Source: Platycnemis pennipes | Taxonomy: Eukaryota; Arthropoda; Insecta; Odonata; Platycnemididae | DNA length: 64,000 nucleotides | Direction of reading: 5' to 3' | Assembly: GCA_933228895.1 (NCBI GenBank) | Contig: OW121849.1 | Coordinates: 39,960,354-40,024,353, forward strand | Shown here: piece by piece, positions 11,663 through 20,650 of the stretch | Position numbering within the stretch: the stretch's first letter is position 1 | Layout of the letters: each line of letters begins with the position of its first letter | Program-made: the position numbers and the translations under genes | Notes under the pieces: generated by a model | Told to the model about the DNA's origin: nothing | Databases searched by the model: none | Seen by the model: the letters and a program-made list of their open reading frames with translations, nothing else

Positions 11663-12447
11663 TTACGCGTGGGAAAGCCATCAGCAGAGAAAAACCGTGA
11701 AACTTCTATTGAATGAGACACTTCTGGATAACAGCCGGCGGCGCAGGAAAAGGAAATGGTTTTCCTAGAACGTTCAGGGTGTGTTTTAATTTCTCCCGTC
11801 TCGTAGACGTTAATTCCTCTTTTAACTATGGGCGGTGGTGCAGTTCAATTTTTCACCGAGCAGCTCTCTCAAGTCGCAGCTCGTCAAACGCAGCTAAAAC
11901 ATGGTGTATTTTTTCTTATCCTAAAATTTCAAAGGCAAACTTACGTGCATGATAAAAACTGAAGCAGATAGAATAAATAACAAAGCAAAGAGAACAGAGC
12001 TTCGGAAGAGTGTGCATAAAATGGAAAAAAATAACGGTTCGCTGAATGGCTGCCCTTTTAACAACCAGGTAGTTGACACAGGTGCGAGTGTTTAGGGTAA
12101 CATTAGTGGCTGTATCTTATCTGGTTGAACCAAATAACGTATCTTATTTAGATAGCATGAGTGGGGATACTGGAGGAGCTTAGTTTTTGATGTGGCCAAT
12201 ATATAGGTAAGAATATAAATATTGATCATGAGGATAAAGCACACAGATCTTTCTACAAAATACGTTAGAATCGATAGAACGTTGCCATACTAAATTTCAA
12301 AAAATCATCTATTACATGTTATTCCCTGACTTATACTCGTATTGCATTCAAAACTCCTCTTAGTCATTTCCTCAGTCTCCTCCTCGCCTCTTATCATTTT
12401 CAGCATGTTCTGGTTTTCCATCCTTTTCACCCACCTTCTCTATTCTT
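11663..12447. other. No supported gene
   Basis: A 79-codon frame at 11,713-11,952 resembles nothing known. The sequence just before 12,448 is the flank of the hAT insertion. Confidence 0.5.
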
Positions 12448-12455
12448 ATCGACAC
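12448..12455. repeat. 8-bp target site duplication (left) of hAT element
   Basis: ATCGACAC stands directly before the element end ttgtgttgccgcgagac. The same eight bases follow the other end at 15,169-15,176. Confidence 0.85.
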
Positions 12456-12465
12456 TTGTGTTGCC

Positions 12466-12600
12466 GCGAGACGAGACGAGACTTGAGCCAGTCTCGTCTG
12501 TCTCGTTTTCAGAACTCAGGTATCGTCTCGAGTCTCGTCTCGTGGACGCCAGTTTCGTCTCGGTCTCGAATCTCGGACGAGAATCTCGTCTCCTCTCGTT
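12466..12600. repeat. GAGACG/CGTCTC subterminal repeats, left end of hAT
   Basis: There are many copies of gagacg or its reverse complement cgtctc in both orientations. They lie directly inside the transposon end and mirror the cluster at 15,040-15,160. Confidence 0.75.
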
Positions 12601-12724
12601 TCCCCAAAAATAAATTAAGTACCCACCATTAAAAGCCGTTGCCTTCACGTACGTAATCGCTGAATAGGTACACTCAAAATATTAATGACATTTATATAAA
12701 AATTTGAATTACGTCACAATGAAC

Positions 12725-12803
12725 AGGTTGACCGATAGAAGAATCGAGTGGAAATCTGCGTCAAACCAATCCTAGGATTGTTGACCAATGATGATGATGA
12801 TAA
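12725..12803 (+). mobile_element. RTE-like non-LTR retrotransposon 3' tail
   Basis: The stretch reads as the end of an RTE ORF (LTDRRIEWKSASNQS, then decay). The tail caatcctaggattgttgacc is followed by a (atg)n run. The same tail ends the copies at 22.8, 28.0, 40.4, 58.2 and 61.6 kb. It is 5'-truncated to about 80 bp and inserted inside the hAT element. Confidence 0.7.
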
Positions 12804-13055
12804 AAGATTTAAATATATATTAAAATGAACACCTAACACATGAAACTGCCTGTAAAATCAATGATTTTGATGATACGTAACGAATAATGTAGAAATATGA
12901 AACATAAAATTGGTGAAAAATGAGTGGGTGGTCACAATTTTTGGACCCAGAAATACAGAAGGTTACAAAATATATCTGTAAAATAATGTAATTAAAGACA
13001 GAATGAACAATTTTGCTTCAAAAAGGAATCTAAACAATTTTCAGGTTTGCAACAG

Positions 13056-13277
13056 TTAAATCAAGATAAGTTTATTATTTGACTGGCCAAATTGTATATT
13101 ACCCACGAATGCCGCCCCTGAGAACAATTTTTCCGCTGGTACAGATGTAGCGGGAATACTAAGGAAGCCTCTCGTCATTTTTCCTAGCATTGAAAAAGTT
13201 GATTCATTTGCCTTCCACCTAGTCAATATGTTTACATTACTAGGGGATCTCGGCTGTTGAAGATAGTCTTCTCCCAA
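13056..13277 (-). pseudogene. hAT transposase C-terminal dimerisation domain
   Basis: The minus frame encodes ILTRWKANESTFSMLGKMTR, then GFLSIPATSVPAEKLFSGAA. The motif W...N...FP.L...AR.(F/Y)LSIPATSVP(A/S)E(R/K)(L/V)FS is the signature of the hAT C-terminal dimerisation domain. This part normally holds the last conserved helix of the RNase H-like core and the hydrophobic dimer surface. It lies 0.6 kb inside the left element end, so the gene ran from right to left. The frame stops shortly after GNIQFGQSNNKLILI. The N-terminal catalytic parts are missing or shifted, so this is a relic. Confidence 0.85.
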
Positions 13278-15039
13278 CAGTTTTAATATTGGGATGACTG
13301 ACTGGGGGTATATTTAGTAAAACTATTGGCTGGTAACAAAAAAAGGGGTGAAAACTATTTAAAACTAAAAAAATAAAAATAAAACGTTCAGAGATTAATT
13401 TAATGTATCTTCACGAATAAAGAGGAAATCCTCAGGCTTCACTTGGTAGAACCACATGATAGTAAATAAAATGATTACTTGGTAAGATTCCACAAATTGA
13501 TTTTTCACCGACCTAGGCTTCGATTGTTCTTCAAGGTTAACCTTGATAATGATTGTCAAACAATCAAAGCCTAGGTCGGTGAAAAATAAATTTGTGGAAT
13601 CTTACCAAGTAATCATTTTATTTATTAATATATCTTATCTGTATGGTCAAATTAGTTAAGATAAGTGAACATAATTGACAAGGGGTATATAAAAGGAAAA
13701 GGTTCGTCGAAAGAACATGCCTCTCAGTACTGGGTCTTGCCTGCTTATACAGAGAATATACATCTAGCAGGTCGTCCTCATCACTTTCTACCAAAGCAGA
13801 CCTCTCAAGATTCAAGTGTCGGCGAAGGGGGGAAAACAAGATACGCGGCGAACACGAGGAAATCGGGGGAATCAGAGGCCAAGTTAGCCTATGGCGTTGC
13901 AATCGCTGCAGGGCACAACGAAGAAGCGCGACAAGGTTTGCGCTACACGCGATTGTATCGAAAATATTCTTCTTCACAAGATGCGACTCTAAAGAAAGAA
14001 TCATACCATGCAATAGACATTTTTGGCCCCAAAAGTCAATCGCATAGCAGAGTTCTAGACCGGCGATGATGGGTGATTTATATTTAATAAACGCGTTTAT
14101 CGCTTCAATAAGATAGAAGTCACACACAAAAGAGATAGCTTGCGACATAACTGCATATTTACAACAAATCGCCAAATTCTATTTTTTTTATCTGCCACCA
14201 TCGTAGCAGTATAAAAGTCGACAGTCTGCAAATAGATTTTTTCGCGATTTGCTCAGCCCAAGGTTGGACCGAATGCCGCTGAAAAGGAGTTCCTGGTAGG
14301 TGTTTGCGGGGAAAGTAGGATGTATGGAGTAGGAAAGACTGGCTGATGAATAAATGCCGGTTAGTCGCTCCAGTGATGAACGTTTTGATAGAATGAAATT
14401 TTGGTTACCAAAATAAAAGTAAATGAAAACAAATGAGGACAAAGGAAAGCCCATTGTAGTTATTATTTTTTTCTCGTATCCTCCTCGACACAACTGGACG
14501 ACATTATCCTAAACATCCTCACCTACCTTAGAACCTCTATGCACGAAGAGGTACATAGTGATTTCAATTGTCATCCATCCTTTCGCCGAGGTGATGTGCG
14601 ATGCGCAATTCGAAATTGCGGCATCATTTTTCTTAGCAGACAAGCTATAAGCAGTACTGCAAGTTCCGCTCGGCGATAGTTTACACCTCACACGAGTATA
14701 ATCCAAAATATTTTAATCGTGGAAGTGAGTACTGAAAATTGCTGCTTAAGAAATTAGTAAATTTTTGCTGGGTAAATTTTCCTCGGTATCTATAATAGGT
14801 AATAAGGAAAATCAGTAAGCCAATGGCACTATCTTACTTGGCACCACATGTCACGCTCATGCCACGAGAAATAGTAATATCGGCAAAAAAGAATTTTAAT
14901 TGTTAGCTATTTTATCGCAAAGCTATCATTGAATTGCAAATTTAATACTTTAAGAAAACGTACCCTTTATGTCGTGTTAACAGATCGTGTAGCTTAAGGG
15001 TCAATATGATACCAAATACGAATTAAGCACATATATCTG
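13278..15039. other. Interior of the hAT element, no intact code
   Basis: Two overlapping antisense frames (185 codons minus at 13,618-14,175; 134 codons plus at 13,665-14,069) are the longest here. Neither shows RT, integrase or hAT catalytic motifs. The minus frame has an acidic patch (ESDEDDLLDVYSLYKQ) that could be ruined transposase. The minus frame at 14,509-14,706 might be a decayed BED finger (RCKLSPSGTC...NCASHITSAKGW). Confidence 0.4.
13463..13624. repeat. Near-perfect 66-bp hairpin (foldback element)
   Basis: The left arm 13,463-13,528 and right arm 13,559-13,624 pair at 64 of 66 positions around a 30-nt spacer. The spacer contains the 14-bp palindrome caaggttaaccttg. The outer ends read taaataaaatgattacttgg. 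High arm identity means recent formation or strong constraint. It could be a hairpin MITE, a snap-back transposon end or a double-stranded RNA source. It lies inside the hAT element. Confidence 0.85.
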
Positions 15040-15160
15040 TATTTCGAGACTATCGTCTCGTCAAAAAGCGGTCTCGTCTCGAATTCTCCACTGTGGTCTC
15101 CTCTTGATAACGAGACGTGACGAAACTCGAGACGAGACGAGAAAGTCTCGAGTCTCACGT
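15040..15160. repeat. GAGACG/CGTCTC subterminal repeats, right end of hAT
   Basis: This is the mirror cluster of 12,466-12,600, with gtctcgtctcg, cgagacgtgacg and actcgagacgagacgag. It supports the element limits. Confidence 0.75.
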
Positions 15161-15168
15161 GAACACTA

Positions 15169-15176
15169 ATCGACAC
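15169..15176. repeat. 8-bp target site duplication (right) of hAT element
   Basis: ATCGACAC directly follows the right terminal repeat and is identical to 12,448-12,455. Confidence 0.85.
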
Positions 15177-15700
15177 CCATAAATCGAAATACCACGGGAG
15201 CAGTTTGTAGGTCAAGAATAACCGAATCACGAGACCCGGGTCGTAAGGTTGATTGACAAATTGTTTAACTTCATGAATATAGAATCTCTTCTTGGATCCC
15301 GATTACAAATGGAATGAAGGATGCGAAATTCTATGCCAGCCCCAATTCTTACTAAAATTTTGAGATTGACGACGATCACAGGATAACAGATCCTTTTGAA
15401 GCCAACGATGCGTATCATTCACATTTCATTGCTCAAACGCCTTAAAAGTCATGTGATCTATGGAACGATTCACTCTCAGCTCAACTAACAAAACTGCCGA
15501 CACAATGTTACGCACTGAAGGAAATAGAGCTATTACTGACGCGATAAAAAATCAATTATAACTGTTAGTAGCTCACGAAATGCAGCAGAGTGATAGTGAC
15601 CTTCACACATCATTCACGAAACACTCAGAATCTGTGATTACCATAGAAGCTCACACAAATCATTAGATGATACTTAATTCACTCGTGAGTCGCGATTGTC
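15177..15700. other. No supported gene
   Basis: No motif-bearing frame between the hAT element and the MITE. Confidence 0.55.
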
Positions 15701-15703
15701 TTA

Positions 15704-16103
15704 AGCCCGTTTCACACGTTACTTGATCCAGCACAAGACCTAGTACACTAGCCGCTACTTGATATTGAGGACGGAATCTAGTATGACTGGAACCGTCCTG
15801 GGAGGTTTCACACGATCATCGACATTGTTCTTTATATGAATCGATTATTCCGTATGATTCCATACTAATTAAAAAAAGAGAAGTTCGCACAGCGTCTGCA
15901 ACGTGACTCGATTGGTCGATGGCTACTGGGTACTACTAGAAATCTAGTACCACATCAAGTATGAAATCCAGTAACTCAGCGAGTATACTAGCGATCATGC
16001 TTGCTAGCCAGCATACTGGTTCTATTCACACCATACTGGATGCCTAGTACACTTGCTAATACACTCGACCTTATGCTGAATCAAGTACCGTGTGAAACGA
16101 GCT
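15704..16103. mobile_element. MITE with TTA target duplication (PIF/Harbinger-like)
   Basis: The element is 400 bp. The left end agcccgtttcacacgttact and the reversed right end agctcgtttcacacggtact match at 18 of 20. Both are followed by tgat(c/t)cagca. It is flanked by TTA at 15,701-15,703 and 16,104-16,106. Three-base TTA/TAA duplications are typical of PIF/Harbinger elements. The interior has no transposase and is rich in ctagta/tactag strings in both orientations, giving secondary-structure potential. The superfamily is inferred from target duplication and end structure only. Confidence 0.75.
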
Positions 16104-16639
16104 TTACACAAGTGAGTGTACACCGTGATCGAGTTTCACATAAAACTTTAGAGTGAACAGTCTTTAAAAAAGGCTGGTTGAAAAATAATTGCCGCTTGTT
16201 TTGGTTTGACTTTCGCGCCAAGGGTGTGGGGGTCTGCGCATGCGTGAATACGAAAGCAACCGCGGCGCGCCGCAGTGAACGCCCTCTCCTAGCAGTCTGA
16301 GGGGCGGCTAAGGGCCGCATCAGTCGGTCGGTCAATGCGGATGTGGGATGGGGTGCGGCTTGGGTGTGGGTGGGGGGGAGCAGAGGTGGGGTGAGCTCTT
16401 TATTAGGTCAGGAAGGCAGGCACACTGCACGCGACCCAGATTCACGGCTCGCAAAAAACACGTGGGAATCGAAGAAAAGTAAAAGTTAGCCCAGTTCTCT
16501 TCACTGATAGCCTTATCCGCGGAATCTCCCGACTACGAAATGCTCTTGACCTTGGCGCGGAGCTGCGTGAATGAGAAGAGGGCCGTCTGCAAACAATTAT
16601 CGGCCCCATCATATTTTCTTTTAATGCTATTGGCCGTTA
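16104..16639. promoter_or_regulatory. GC/CpG-richer block between two MITEs, possible promoter
   Basis: Bases 16,180-16,480 are rich in G, C and CpG (cgcggcgcgccgc at about 16,260) and include a G-rich tract (gtgtgggtgggggggagc). No open frame or known gene follows. A CpG-rich promoter or a transposon-derived block would both fit. Confidence 0.3.
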
Positions 16640-16872
16640 AGGCCGCTTTACACGATACAATTTTTTGTACAATTTCTTGTACAAACGCTTGTATAACCTG
16701 AAAGAAATTGTACGTTTGTCTGAATGGAATTAGAACAGGTTCTATTTCCAGTTCAGTCATTCAGACAATCGCACAAGCGTTTGTACAATTTGCCGCTTTA
16801 CACGGTACAATTTCCTCATACAAGAGTTTGTGCAAGAAATTGTACAAAAAATTGTATCGTGTAAAGCGGCCT
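16640..16872. mobile_element. MITE with TTA target duplication and nested palindromes
   Basis: The element is 233 bp. Its left end aggccgctttacacgataca is the exact reverse complement of its right end, and pairing runs on for about 40 bp through ttttttgtacaatttcttgt. TTA duplications lie at 16,637-16,639 and 16,873-16,875. An extra inner copy of the end (gccgctttacacggtacaat) starts at about 16,791. A second palindrome sits in the middle around ctgaatgg...ttcag. The ends resemble the neighbouring 400-bp MITE (AG..CG.TT.ACACG), so both may depend on the same kind of transposase. Confidence 0.82.
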
Positions 16873-18039
16873 TTAGAGAAGGTGGCAGAGAGCATAGATG
16901 ACATTCACGCCAGTCTGGAAACACAGTACATAGAGGGTATGGGATTGAACGCTTTCATGCACGCCAGCATAGTACCTTTCAAGCCACCGCTAGTGACTCC
17001 AAAGTGACTCCAAAGTGACTTCACAGTGACTCCAAAACAAGGCATAGGCTACCAGCACGCACACAATCACGTTGCTAGTAGCTACACCACTATTAGTTTC
17101 ACTGTCAGGGTGAAACATTTACCGGATAAAGAAAGCAGCTTCACGACGATAATACCTTAGATTGAGAACCATGAATGAAAAACCATTTCAGTAGGTAAAA
17201 GTGAAACCTAGTTTTAATTGCTAAGCAATTTCCCTCTCAGCATAGAGCCTCAAGATATTCAACGAAAATTATGGCGGAGGCATTATGTATATAGATTTTC
17301 AGCTTAATCACCACTCCCATTCACGCGTAGTTGAATTTAAAGAGGATGCAGCGGTAGTTTGTTTCCCTCCACTGATAATTTTGTTGCCGTTAGAAGAGCA
17401 TGCGATTGATTTAACTCTCCAGGTGATTCTATCCCCATTCTTCCTCATATCAAACACTCTTTTGCCACTCACTACTTGCTCCAAATATCAAGTCAATCTT
17501 CGCAGTTTTCCCTATCTTTACTTATTTCCTCTTCCCTTCCTTTTCCTCCCTTTCATGTCTTTCCTCTGAGACTATCGTGATGAGACGTATCTCAAGAGAT
17601 AGGTACCCATTAAAGGTGTTCAATTTTCACAGAAGACTTTTCATGAGGAAATTTATTTTTTACTCCAAGTCTCCGAAGACTCTCTTATTTGAAATTTGAT
17701 CAATCCATGAATCGCCACATTTAAAATAATTTTTGTTTTTAAGTCTTTGCTTCGCTATACACTATGTATTTGAATGCACCAATTCTTCCACCACATCCTG
17801 ACATGCATGAGCCTTGGTACATATCTCCCGTGGTGGTATAAAATGCCTATTAGTTCCTTTACATCTTTTGCGCTAGTCAAACACTCGGCTCTCCTTGGCT
17901 ATCAGTTACCTATCTCCCTTTCACTTAGCCAGCTTTCTTTATTCCGAGTTATACTACTTCTAATTTCGCCCCTCGACTTCCTTTCCTGTAATGACATGCC
18001 TGGGAGTCTTTCTCCAAATAAAATGTTCAACCAGGAATT
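16873..18039. other. No supported gene
   Basis: There is a short triplication of gtgactccaaa near 16,994-17,034. The pyrimidine-rich 17,450-17,570 and 17,870-17,960 stretches give long but low-information frames. No known domain. Confidence 0.5.
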
Positions 18040-18280
18040 TGGTTTTTGATAGATTAGGGGGGAGCTCACCCCGCACTAAGCCATTGGAGTGTGAAATTCA
18101 CACATTCAGGGTAAGGGGGCCAGTTCATTGCCCTGAGCCACCTGCGATTTCCGACGAAGTTCTGACTCACAGATAATAGAATCGCGAGGATTTTTAGGTG
18201 GGGGTGTCCGAAAAGCTTTTGCCAGGGACCCGCCGGTCTGTAGCCCAGCACTCTATCCACTAGGCTGCCACGATCCCCAG
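18040..18280 (-). mobile_element. tRNA-derived SINE (family B), nearly full copy
   Basis: On the minus strand it begins ggggatcgtggcagcctagt with an A-box-like ggcagcctagtggatagag, then gtgctgggctacagaccggc and gggtccctgg in the place of a degenerate B box. The body follows (cggacacccccacct...gatt(c)t...gaaatcgcaggtggctcagg...ctgaatgtgtgaatttcaca...gcggggtgagctc). The same body occurs in the opposite orientation at 49,328-49,515. Two copies with the same order support a SINE family distinct from family A. Confidence 0.7.
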
Positions 18281-19162
18281 TATTTCCCCTAGCGATAATA
18301 ATAATACGTGGGCAAAATTGCGGAAAAATTTCTTCCTCCTAACCCCAATTCAAAATATTTACACAAATTATGACTGTCATAACATGCAAAATTAAAATTT
18401 GAAGACAAAATGCACATAAAAATATGCAAATATATAAAAAATTTTAAAAATAAATTAATGAAAATTAAATACAAAATGTTTCAATGTAATGTATCAGAGA
18501 AATCATGGTGTGCGCAAGTATTTACAGCTGTGGGAAAACCGCGATTATTACACTTAAATCCTTTACGAAAAAACCCACTGCAAAACAAATAACCACACGA
18601 GAAGAGGGGTGTGAAAAACCTGCGAAATCCTTTTGATACTTAGTGTAGCTATTGTTTTACCACAGGGATTAAAACAAATTGAACTTTGGGAAAACAATCG
18701 ATAATAAGGAGCGGAGCCGTTCTTTCCCTCAGTCTAACGACGCTCTGGTTTCCAAGTTCATCGCCCCAACGATGCCCTTGTAGTTGATTCCACGCGGCAC
18801 GAAACCGAGGAATGGCACAGTGACGCACTGAGTTGAAAAATACGGCCATCGGGCATCACGTGCACTCCCGACACTCCCGAGAGAACGTATCCTCTGGACA
18901 TGGACGGAAGCCCGAGAGCACCATCACGACCGCCCACAAAGAGTTCATCACTAGCGAAGCCTCACAGGATATCGCTCTTCTCGGCTAATACCATTACGCG
19001 CCCCTTTATATTTCTTACCTCATAAACAAACGTGAAATATGGGGGGTAAGTTTTCAATTTAAATTTTCACTTTGAAACTATCACTCAAGGGTCTAACGTG
19101 CTATACACTTGTAGAACCGCGGTAAAGGCAATGAGATATGGCTTTTAAATATCTTTAAGAAC
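18281..19162. other. No supported gene
   Basis: An AT-rich half is followed by a less AT-rich part (18,700-19,010) without a recognisable frame. Confidence 0.5.
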
Positions 19163-19510
19163 AAAGCACACAGGTGAAAATCACTCGAATTTGACCATTT
19201 GAGGTCAAGATATTATATATATAATAATGATAAATTCCTGAGTTCAATCCTTTCAGGAATAACCTTATGGAAGTCCATTCTGAATAATGAAACAAAATAA
19301 CTATAATTCAATCCACAGAGGATGAGTGACGTTTACTGATACTACTAGTTTCAGCTCCACGGGGTCATCATCAGGTGCCTGATGAAATTTTCACTCAAGT
19401 ACCTGATGATGACGCCCGTACGCCGAACTAGCAGTACCAGTAATAACTCTGTGGATTGAAACATAGTTGTTTTTATCATTATTCAATGATAAATTCATTC
19501 ATTCATAATT
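19163..19510. repeat. Dispersed repeat interrupted by a foldback insertion
   Basis: The sequence aaagcacacaggtgaaaatc ... atttgacca ... aggtcaaga ... aataatgataaattc is repeated at 20,561-20,650. In this copy it is split by 247 bp after aatgataaattc and then resumes with a second aatgataaattc and attcattcataa. The host repeat has no recognised identity. Confidence 0.65.
19238..19484. mobile_element. Foldback element with 12-bp target duplication
   Basis: The inserted 247 bp are flanked by aatgataaattc at 19,226-19,237 and 19,485-19,496. The copy at 20,561-20,650 has the string once, as an empty site. Inside are arms of about 90-100 bp that pair imperfectly. The left reads tgaataatgaaacaaaataa...caatccacagag...ggtcatcatcaggt. 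The right, reversed, reads tgaataatgataaaaacaac...caatccacagag...cgtcatcatcaggt. No code is present. Confidence 0.7.
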
Positions 19511-20560
19511 ACCAATTTGCGCACAAATTGATTAATCCATAAAAATCAATTAGCATAAAACCCCCTATCAAGTGCATTCGTTGTCACTATCCTTCCTCGA
19601 AAGATTTCAGTAGACAACACCGAATAGACTCGTTACAGGTGATTCTCCGGATTTTGGAAAACCGTTCGATAAACACGATCCGGTGAGAAGCAAAATGATA
19701 TGCCCCATTGCTAAAAGTTATTTTCGGTGTCCGTAAGCCACAAAATCGATCAATTTCGACGCACATGTCACAAAAATGTACGATGCATGCGCTTGACCGC
19801 GCTTATCCGTCGATGCTAATGTTTCCGGTAAAACTCCTAGAGCGTATCATCCCGAAAATGTTCTAGACGAACTTAGAAGTGATCCTAATCTTCAGGTGAA
19901 TAGGAGAAGGAAATACAACTTATTGAAGACTGAAATGCTGAAGAGGTTTGAAATCCGTAGATTCTGGCGATATTGCGTGGTATTTTTGTGTGGCTTTCTG
20001 AAGAGGTTTGCTTAAAAGAAACTTCAGCTCACTCACACCAAATCAGGTAACTAATTGTTTCACGGACACAAAATGAATTTAAAATGTATTCGATACTGTA
20101 TGATTAGGCAGTAGAAGAAAGAAGGATTTCTTAACTGGTAATTAATCAACTGAATTTCGAAGACGAGGAGATCAGAGAATGCTATTTTTAACCACGGTAT
20201 TTGTGCGTAATATGCACCCCTCAGTTCATATGCCCATCTATCCAGAGACTGCTATCTCCGGCTTATGTCTTCAGTTCTCGGCTGAGAAAGGAAAGTAAGG
20301 AGATGAAAAGCCAAAGGTTACGGGCCCGAGTCCAATCTCGGGCGTGGTTAGGGTATTTGTCTAAGGATCATCTTTCCTCCAAACGTTATATTAGAGCGTG
20401 CGTAATAACCTTAGCAGTCACGCACCTTTAAAACTAGTTCCACTATTTCTTCTTCACAACAATAGGTTAAAAGTACACTTTCCTTCCCCAAAGGAAAAAT
20501 AGGATCTATATTGTCTATTGCTTTATTTACATTTATTATTATATTTTAGTATTTAATAAA
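19511..20560. other. No supported gene
   Basis: A 76-codon frame at 20,201-20,431 resembles nothing known. No splice-linked frame is evident. Confidence 0.5.
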
Positions 20561-20650
20561 AAAGCACACAAGTGAAAATCCCTCAAATTTGACTATATCA
20601 GGTCAAGATTGTCTTATCTTTGTAATAATGATAAATTCATTCACTCATAA
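20561..20650. repeat. Uninterrupted copy of the 19.16-kb repeat (empty site)
   Basis: It runs from aaagcacacaagtgaaaatc to aatgataaattcattcactc, about 80-85% identical to 19,163-19,237 plus 19,497-19,508. It lacks the 247-bp insertion. Confidence 0.65.

Larger units (their letters stand above)
12456..15168 (-). mobile_element. hAT-superfamily DNA transposon, decayed, with nested insertions
   Basis: The element is 2,713 bp. Its ends are imperfect inverted repeats (left ttgtgttgccgcgagac; right end reversed tagtgttcacgtgagac; 12-13 of 17 match) flanked by a perfect 8-bp duplication ATCGACAC, the hAT hallmark. Both ends carry dense gagacgagac-type subterminal repeats (12,466-12,600 and 15,040-15,160), a pattern typical of hAT transposase binding sites. 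The C-terminal dimerisation domain is readable on the minus strand at 13,056-13,277. Upstream code is not intact. Minus-strand frames at 14,509-14,706 carry cysteine/histidine residues that might be a ruined BED zinc finger. Inside are an RTE 3' tail (12,725-12,803) and a hairpin element (13,463-13,624), both younger than the hAT insertion. The copy cannot transpose by itself. Confidence 0.85.

Noticed and set aside
12466..12600. Simple satellite reading of the gagacg-rich stretch
   Set aside because: The mirrored cluster at 15,040-15,160 and the 8-bp target duplication show these are subterminal repeats of one transposon.
13618..14175. 185-codon minus frame and the 134-codon plus frame overlapping it
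   Set aside because: They overlap antisense inside a decayed hAT element and show no transposase motif. At least one must be chance and neither is supported.
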